A stretch of DNA of 64,000 nucleotides from Hermetia illucens. Taxonomy: Eukaryota; Arthropoda; Insecta; Diptera; Stratiomyidae. A program made the position numbers and the translations under genes. The notes beneath the pieces were generated by a model, which was given only the letters and a program-made list of their open reading frames with translations, was not told where the DNA came from and did no database searches. Location: positions 134,464,027-134,528,026 of the forward strand of contig NC_051852.1 of the NCBI RefSeq assembly GCF_905115235.1. The letters run 5' to 3'. Positions 58,840 to 64,000 of the stretch are shown piece by piece; the first letter of the stretch is position 1; every line of letters begins with the position of its first letter.

Positions 58840-59670
58840 AAAACGAGAGGTGACTCCTGAAGCCAAGCGGTAATCAAAATCCCAAGCCAAGATGTGACTA
58901 CCGTGCCGAAGGCTGTATGTTCACAGGGGTTAAGATGTGGCCGTAAACGGTGAACTCTGGGTACCGGGCGACCCCCGGTTTCAACTAACCTTGCCTCACA
59001 AAAAGGAGCTCTGCCGGGCGCGGGCCCCTTCTGTCAGCACTTCTGGCCCCAGGCTTCAATCGGCGCCACCGGTTGAAGCTAAAGTCTTGCTCCTCGGTAA
59101 GCACCTTGATGGATGACTCTAATCCATCCGGTTACAATACTGAGCAGTGCGAACAGCGTAGGACTCCTCCTAGCTGTAAGGGCTGCATCCTCGCAAGGCA
59201 TTAAGCTTTGCTTTGAGTGGCTAGGTGTATACCGTAAAATGTTACCGCTAAACTTTGCCAACGAAGACATGAACGAGTAGCTCAGGCAGTACTGCTCCTC
59301 CCTCAACGATGTATGGGAGGGTACGCGACTAACCTTGAAAAGGGTCTCCAAGCTGCCATCGTTCAAAAAGTGCCTCCTCTGGCTTCTAGAAGAAGAGCGG
59401 AGTGGTGCTGGGGTTTTGGAACAAGTTCGTGTCCAGAATAACCTTAACACCTTCACCTGGATACTGCTAGGCAGCAAAACACTAGAGAGAGCCGATAGGC
59501 CGGGAACTTTCCTTACTATCGGCGTTCCCGAACCCGATGTTAAAAAGATTCGGGAACAAACGGTCTGCTGGCTCTACTATGAGCTAGGGACCGTTACGTT
59601 ACAAGTGTCGGCTCCTAAAACCATTGAACGGGACGCGCGCCCTCGGCATCTTTATCTAAAGTGTACATGA
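58840..59670 (+). mobile_element. DUF4780-like repeat ORF inserted between two P-like pieces
   Basis: The frame 59335-59670 reads KRVSKLPSFKKCLLWLLEEE, VLEQVRVQNNLNTFTWI and TFLTIGVPEPDVKKIREQ: the pattern of the DUF4780 domain that insect genomes carry in many repeat-borne gag-like proteins. Upstream, a Pro-rich GC-rich stretch (58930-59060) belongs to the same unit. The base composition is clearly more GC-rich than both flanks, consistent with an insertion. Confidence 0.5.
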
Positions 59671-60299
59671 GGTGCCATATTTTACAAATAAATTTGCAGC
59701 ATTAAACCGTGGGTTGTTGCTGGGGTAGTCAGTGGCCTAAACTTCCAACATGCTGACCTGTTGTATGCCAAAAGATGTCCAAGTTAATTTGGTTAACGAT
59801 CTATGTAATGGCGAACCACAACGGCTAAAATAACCTTCAAAATTCGACATGGAGATAAAGAGATACTATGGTGCTCTGCATATTTCCCCTATGATGAAAT
59901 TTAAAAAATAGAAAAAGGCTAGAAGTTCTCATCCATGATGAAGGCATAATTCATCAGATGCTAGCTCGCTTTCATCTTGTGAGCAGTGTGACCGAAAAAC
60001 AGAAGCAAGCTATTGCTTTTTGCTAATATTTATTGGTCGTGCCTCCTTCTTGGATCAAACCGTCTATCTTTTTTTCTTTCATTGGGTCCGCGCGAAAAAG
60101 GTGACACGGAAAGTTGATGCTGCACTTAATGCAGTCCACTATTAAGTTGATGGTGGGCTTAGTACTTCTCAAATAAATAAATAAGTAAATTCAAATTTCA
60201 TTTCCGATAATTGAATTAAAGGCAAGGAGAGATTGCAAGCGTCAAAGCGAAGTAGCAATTATTTCGCCGGTTTAATCGACTCAATAAGATGCCGCAGAG

Positions 60300-60735
60300 T
60301 AAGTTAACATTAGGATGGAAGTACGTTTGTTCCAGTAATCTAAATAAAATGTTTAAAACAGGGTTGATCACAATTGCAGCAAAGAATTGGAAATATTGGA
60401 GTTACAACGGAAAACAGGCACCTCAAAGTTCGGAATAAAAGATACTTAGATGTCTACAAATAGTAGTGCCAGTAGTGCTGGCACTAAAGAAATGGGCTGC
60501 AAAGATCAAATTAACTCCTAAAATCGTTGATTCAGTGCTGCAACTGCTATCAAAATCACAGTACGACATTAAGGAACGACTGTGTGTTTTATCTTTTGAC
60601 GAGATGAAGATCAAAAGTACTTTTGAGTGTCATAAGACCAAAGACTGGCACCTAAATTGGTTACTTCCACAACCGGCCCCTCGCCATGCTATTACTACCA
60701 TTCTTTTGTATTTTACTCCAACATCTATTTAGTGC
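60300..60735 (+). mobile_element. P-element-like transposase, catalytic-core piece
   Basis: The frame 60466-60732 reads LKKWAAKIKLTPKIVDSVLQ and then RLCVLSFDEMKIKSTFECHK. The LSFDEMKIK block is the first catalytic-Asp region of P-type transposases, normally 150-200 residues after the THAP domain. The C-terminal half is missing. A DUF4780-like insertion separates it from the THAP piece at 58384-58730. Confidence 0.65.
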
Positions 60736-60838
60736 TGGTGTTTTATGAGTGGACATATTCGACGATTATCATAGATCCATTGTTCCTATTTCACTTTTGA
60801 AATACTTAACAACTAGGCATCTTATTTGGATCTTATGA

Positions 60839-60932
60839 AAATGAATATTTCGTAAAGCTAAGACTTAATAAACGAATATTGCTTAGAGCTAAGATTTAAT
60901 AAATGAATATTGCTTAGAGCTGAAAATTAATG
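60839..60932. repeat. Three-copy tandem repeat, about 31-base unit
   Basis: The unit GAATATTGCTTAGAGCTAAG plus TTTAATAAAT is present about three times in a row with a few substitutions (first copy GAATATTTCGTAAAGCTAAG). No coding role is seen. It follows the P-like catalytic piece by about 100 bases. Confidence 0.8.
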
Positions 60933-61689
60933 AACCTGACTAAAATCCAACTGATTTCTATGATGTCAAGTCGATCATGGGCTTGCAAAGTTATTACTCA
61001 AGCGATTTTTTCCTATTGATTTTCATTTCCATTAATGGAAGCACGTATATAGCTCTTACTGATTCAATACATATCCTTTGCTTATATGATGATCATATTT
61101 GAGTGATATAACTATCTTACTGACCTCGTGTTCTTATTCTATAATAGTAAGCTTAGTTTCGCACGCCGCAGATGATCAGTAATACATTGAAATGGAACGA
61201 ATTGTAGATTTAGACGTTGCAATTTGAGGACAGAAGGACTGCCTGTAAGTAGTACTGGTTAGGACCCATTATTTGCCAGTCCACGGCCATCACATACATA
61301 ACTACGTGTATTGTATTGACATAGATTTGGCAGATGATATGTTACGCATCCATGTGGACATGGGTGATTTGGATGGTGTCGGAAATAATAGCCCTTTCTT
61401 GTGAGCTTCGAAAACGCAATTTAAATATTTTCTAAATACAAAAAACGCCAATCCAAGCCCAGATCTGATCATGCGAAAGATCAACCCCGCAATGAAACTA
61501 AGATTCGGATCGCGATCTCACGCTCTTAAAACACCTTACCACACTGTTCACGACCATCGTTCATTTTCTTCTCCATTCCTCCCAGAACCCAATTCACCAG
61601 CCATGTAGCGCGGTAAAGCAGAGCAGAGCAGCCACAGCGATAAATTTCCCTTCAGTGGCCAACGCATGAAGATTCAAATTTGAATTTCA
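60933..61689. other. Gene-free stretch
   Basis: AT-rich to about 61500, then a short GC-richer run (61530-61650). I see no coding region or repeat pair. Confidence 0.35.
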
Positions 61690-62170
61690 CACAATGTAAT
61701 AATCGCTGTTGATGGTTTTTCTCTTCACAAGCTAGTTGATGAAAATTATACCACGCGCATCCCAAAATACTGATGCCATAGCTTTGCCAGCCGATTGTTG
61801 TCTCTTGGCACGCTTTGGAGTCGATTCAACAAGTGCAGTCCACTCAGATGACGATCACTTTCATTCTAGTGTAAAATAGTGGTGCCATGTTTCGTCTATT
61901 GTCACATATCGATGCATAAATTCGGGTTTTTATGTGAGAAGAGCTTCAAACACTGCTCAGAATCGGCAACTCGTTGTTTTTTTGGTCGATTGTGAGCTCG
62001 CCCGGCTCCCAATTTGAACAGAGCTTTCCCTTACCCAAACACTCATGCACGATATGTCTAACACGTTCCTTTAATATCTTTATCGCCTCAGCTATTTCGG
62101 TCAACTTCATTTTGCGGTCATCCAAAACTATTTTGTGGACTTTTTTGATATTTGCCTCTCACGAAAGTAT
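61690..62170 (-). mobile_element. mariner transposase fragment
   Basis: The minus strand reads, across shifting frames, ERVRHIVHECLGKGKLCS, SDRHLSGLH and RLAKLWHQYFGMRVV, which match the middle of mariner transposases from the HTH end through the second catalytic region (AGKVMASVFWDAHG in intact ones). Several frameshifts. The inverted ends were not found. Confidence 0.7.
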
Positions 62171-62890
62171 CCATTGACACGGGCAAATGCCTTCTGGGAA
62201 GGAACGAAATAGAATACCGCGGCTACACTGTCTCTTTAGAGTTTATCAGGTTTCTTTCGCACGTTCAAGCGTCGATTCCTACGAATCGTTATTATCGTTG
62301 CTGCATTTGGTGCGCTGCTGGCATATTAGCTTCACTAGACGAGCTTCTCAAGGGACTTGCCGTCAAAGATAAGAAGTTCTACCTAGTCTGGACGCAAGCA
62401 AACCAGCATGATGACAATCTAGATTTTGTCGCCACTCTAGTCCTGAGGACGGATGCATCGAATCCCAGCGTCGGGGATTCCCTTAAGCAGGAATTTCCTA
62501 GTGGTACCTGGTGCCCTTTGGATTTCTTCCCCAGGAAACCCCCTAGAAAAGCCCCTATAATCGATAGTTGCTAACTGACTTCGCCGCGATTAAGTACTTT
62601 CAACTCTTTATCAGTTTTTACTGACAATCGACCACTGGCCTAAGTCGCACAGCAACGCTTGGGCACGGCCTCGTCCAGGCATCCCCGCCCTGCAGCACCA
62701 GGTAGTCTTTATGTTTGCCAAGGGAATGAACAACCGGGTAGCGGGCGGCCTTCTGCGTATGCGCGCCCTGCATATGCCCTCAACAGTCAATGCGGAAGTC
62801 GTCGTTGAAGCTCAAGCGAGCGACGACAAATACAGCATTTACTCTGAAACCTCCAGGATGTCACAGCAGATATTTTACCTAAAAAAAAAA
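62171..62890 (+). mobile_element. Ty3/Gypsy LTR-retrotransposon fossil, RT-RNase H piece
   Basis: The plus strand has the end of reverse transcriptase (GKCLLGRNEIEYRGYTVS), the RNase H (VLRTDASNPSVGDSLKQ, GTWCPLDFFPRK, then SVFTDNRPL) and the linker beyond it (NNRVAGGLLRMRALHMPSTV). It is a broken, truncated copy without visible terminal repeats. Confidence 0.75.
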
Positions 62891-64000
62891 ATAGGATTCA
62901 TAGTAGCTGTATTTATTTAATTGTAAATTATTCAGGTTCAGAGCTTCGGGGAACGTCCGATCTCCCTTTTATCTTGTGATGTGTAATCCTTCCTCCCTAT
63001 ATATCTGCCGTGAAAGGCGCGATTTCCAGAATTACTCCAAATGTAAAATTTATCAACATTATTCGATCATTCAATGAGGATATTCGTTTTTATATTTCAA
63101 TCCTATATCACATATGGTTCCGAAAGGTGTGAAACCTGCTTAGGTGGGTGATGTAAAATAGATTTCTTTAAGCGTACTGTACTCGAAGCACACTTTTCGC
63201 ACGTTGAATGGTCCATTTTCCTCCAATAAAATATAGAAATTAATCGTTCCCTTGCCAAAGTAGATTTATCTATTTTTAATGGAAACTTTGTCCCCTGTTG
63301 CGTTGTGTTTTCGAACCACGACAACCATTTTACTTGATGTTATATGTCTCACGTCCACAGAGCCTGCTATTCATGCCCCATTTACTTCCAAGCTGAGAAC
63401 TTTGTGGATGAATGAAGACGACCACATCTATAATAATCTGAGTAGCTCCAACTAAAGTCAAACGTCATTAGGTAAAACTCTTCAAAAGAATTTCAAAGAT
63501 ATCTTGAACTGCTGATTGGGTTCTTTCTCTCTTCTTTCAGGCATCGAATAGAATTAAGTAATCAACTTCTGACTCAGCACATAACTAAATTTCGACGCTT
63601 GGAAAAAAGACGAAAAAATTACTGTCATTAATACTGATTGTTTTTAAATATATTATATTACTCTCAAATATTATATAATATACATTCCATGATTAGTAAA
63701 AAACCGACACAGAATACGATAAATACAAAACTCGATCATTACACAAACCATCATCCTATTGCTTGCAAATTCTACTTAAGTTTAATACAAGGTTTACTAG
63801 ATAATAAGTATAAATATACTGCAATATCCCTTGAGATTTTCGATATAATAACAAATGTTGTAAATTGTCTTCTAAAACCCTGACAATTGGAGTCATCTTT
63901 TCAATATCACTATGAAATCTTTGTATGGCTATCATATAGTTTAATTTTCTTTGTATGGGTAAAATACGGAGTATAACTTTCCAAAACTCCGGGTAGGTTT
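62891..64000. other. Right end of the window, nothing recognised
   Basis: AT-rich. Frames at 63103-63324 (-) and 63638-63883 (+) match nothing I know. No splice-linked exons were found. Confidence 0.4.

Noticed and set aside
1-64000. CRISPR arrays, rRNA, tRNA or prokaryotic operons
   Set aside because: No regularly spaced repeats, no rRNA-like blocks and no convincing tRNA cloverleaf were seen by eye; the sequence is clearly eukaryotic.

Overview
This is a gene-poor, AT-rich, repeat-laden stretch of an animal nuclear genome, most likely an insect and probably a fly. The reasons are short GT-AG introns of 54 to 110 bases beside two introns of 5 to 8 kb, gene products closest in my memory to fly orthologues, and an arthropod mix of transposons (Tc1, mariner, P-like, a TTAA-flanked MITE, Ty3/Gypsy, BEL/Pao, Penelope-like, and LINEs of RTE-like, R1/LOA-like and R4/Dong-like type). 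Exon structures were assembled by eye from splice signals, reading phase and protein conservation. No searches were run.

Host genes, left to right: a leucine-rich-repeat protein (+, 70-1737); Tim10 (-, 1861-7496), whose 5.35 kb intron holds Ty3/Gypsy wreckage; a 60-residue membrane protein (-, 7548-7793) just 5' of Tim10 on the same strand; NC2-alpha/DRAP1 (+, 8278-17447), whose 7.8 kb second intron is a textbook AT-AC (U12-type) intron stuffed with repeats; an unidentified spliced gene end (+, 20460-20879); a small heat shock protein (-, 21060-21506); a three-gene minus-strand cluster of a small membrane protein, an NDUFAF8-like CX9C protein and the GPI mannosyltransferase PIG-M (29325-31112); the CX9C protein CMC4 with an unidentified reading frame directly upstream (37454-38420); and the complete 13-exon cohesin regulator Pds5 (-, 41115-45464).

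Between the genes lie mobile-element remains. The best preserved is a 1.68 kb Tc1 element with matched ends, TA flanks and an intron-containing transposase (22275-23953). The right third (45.7-62.9 kb) is almost all LINE, P-like, mariner and Gypsy debris.

Two themes stand out. Tiny mitochondrial or membrane-protein frames are packed a few bases apart on one strand at three separate loci, which suggests polycistronic mRNAs. And two host introns have grown large by repeat insertion while keeping intact splice signals, one of them of the rare minor-spliceosome class. I found no prokaryotic-type system, CRISPR array, rRNA or tRNA.
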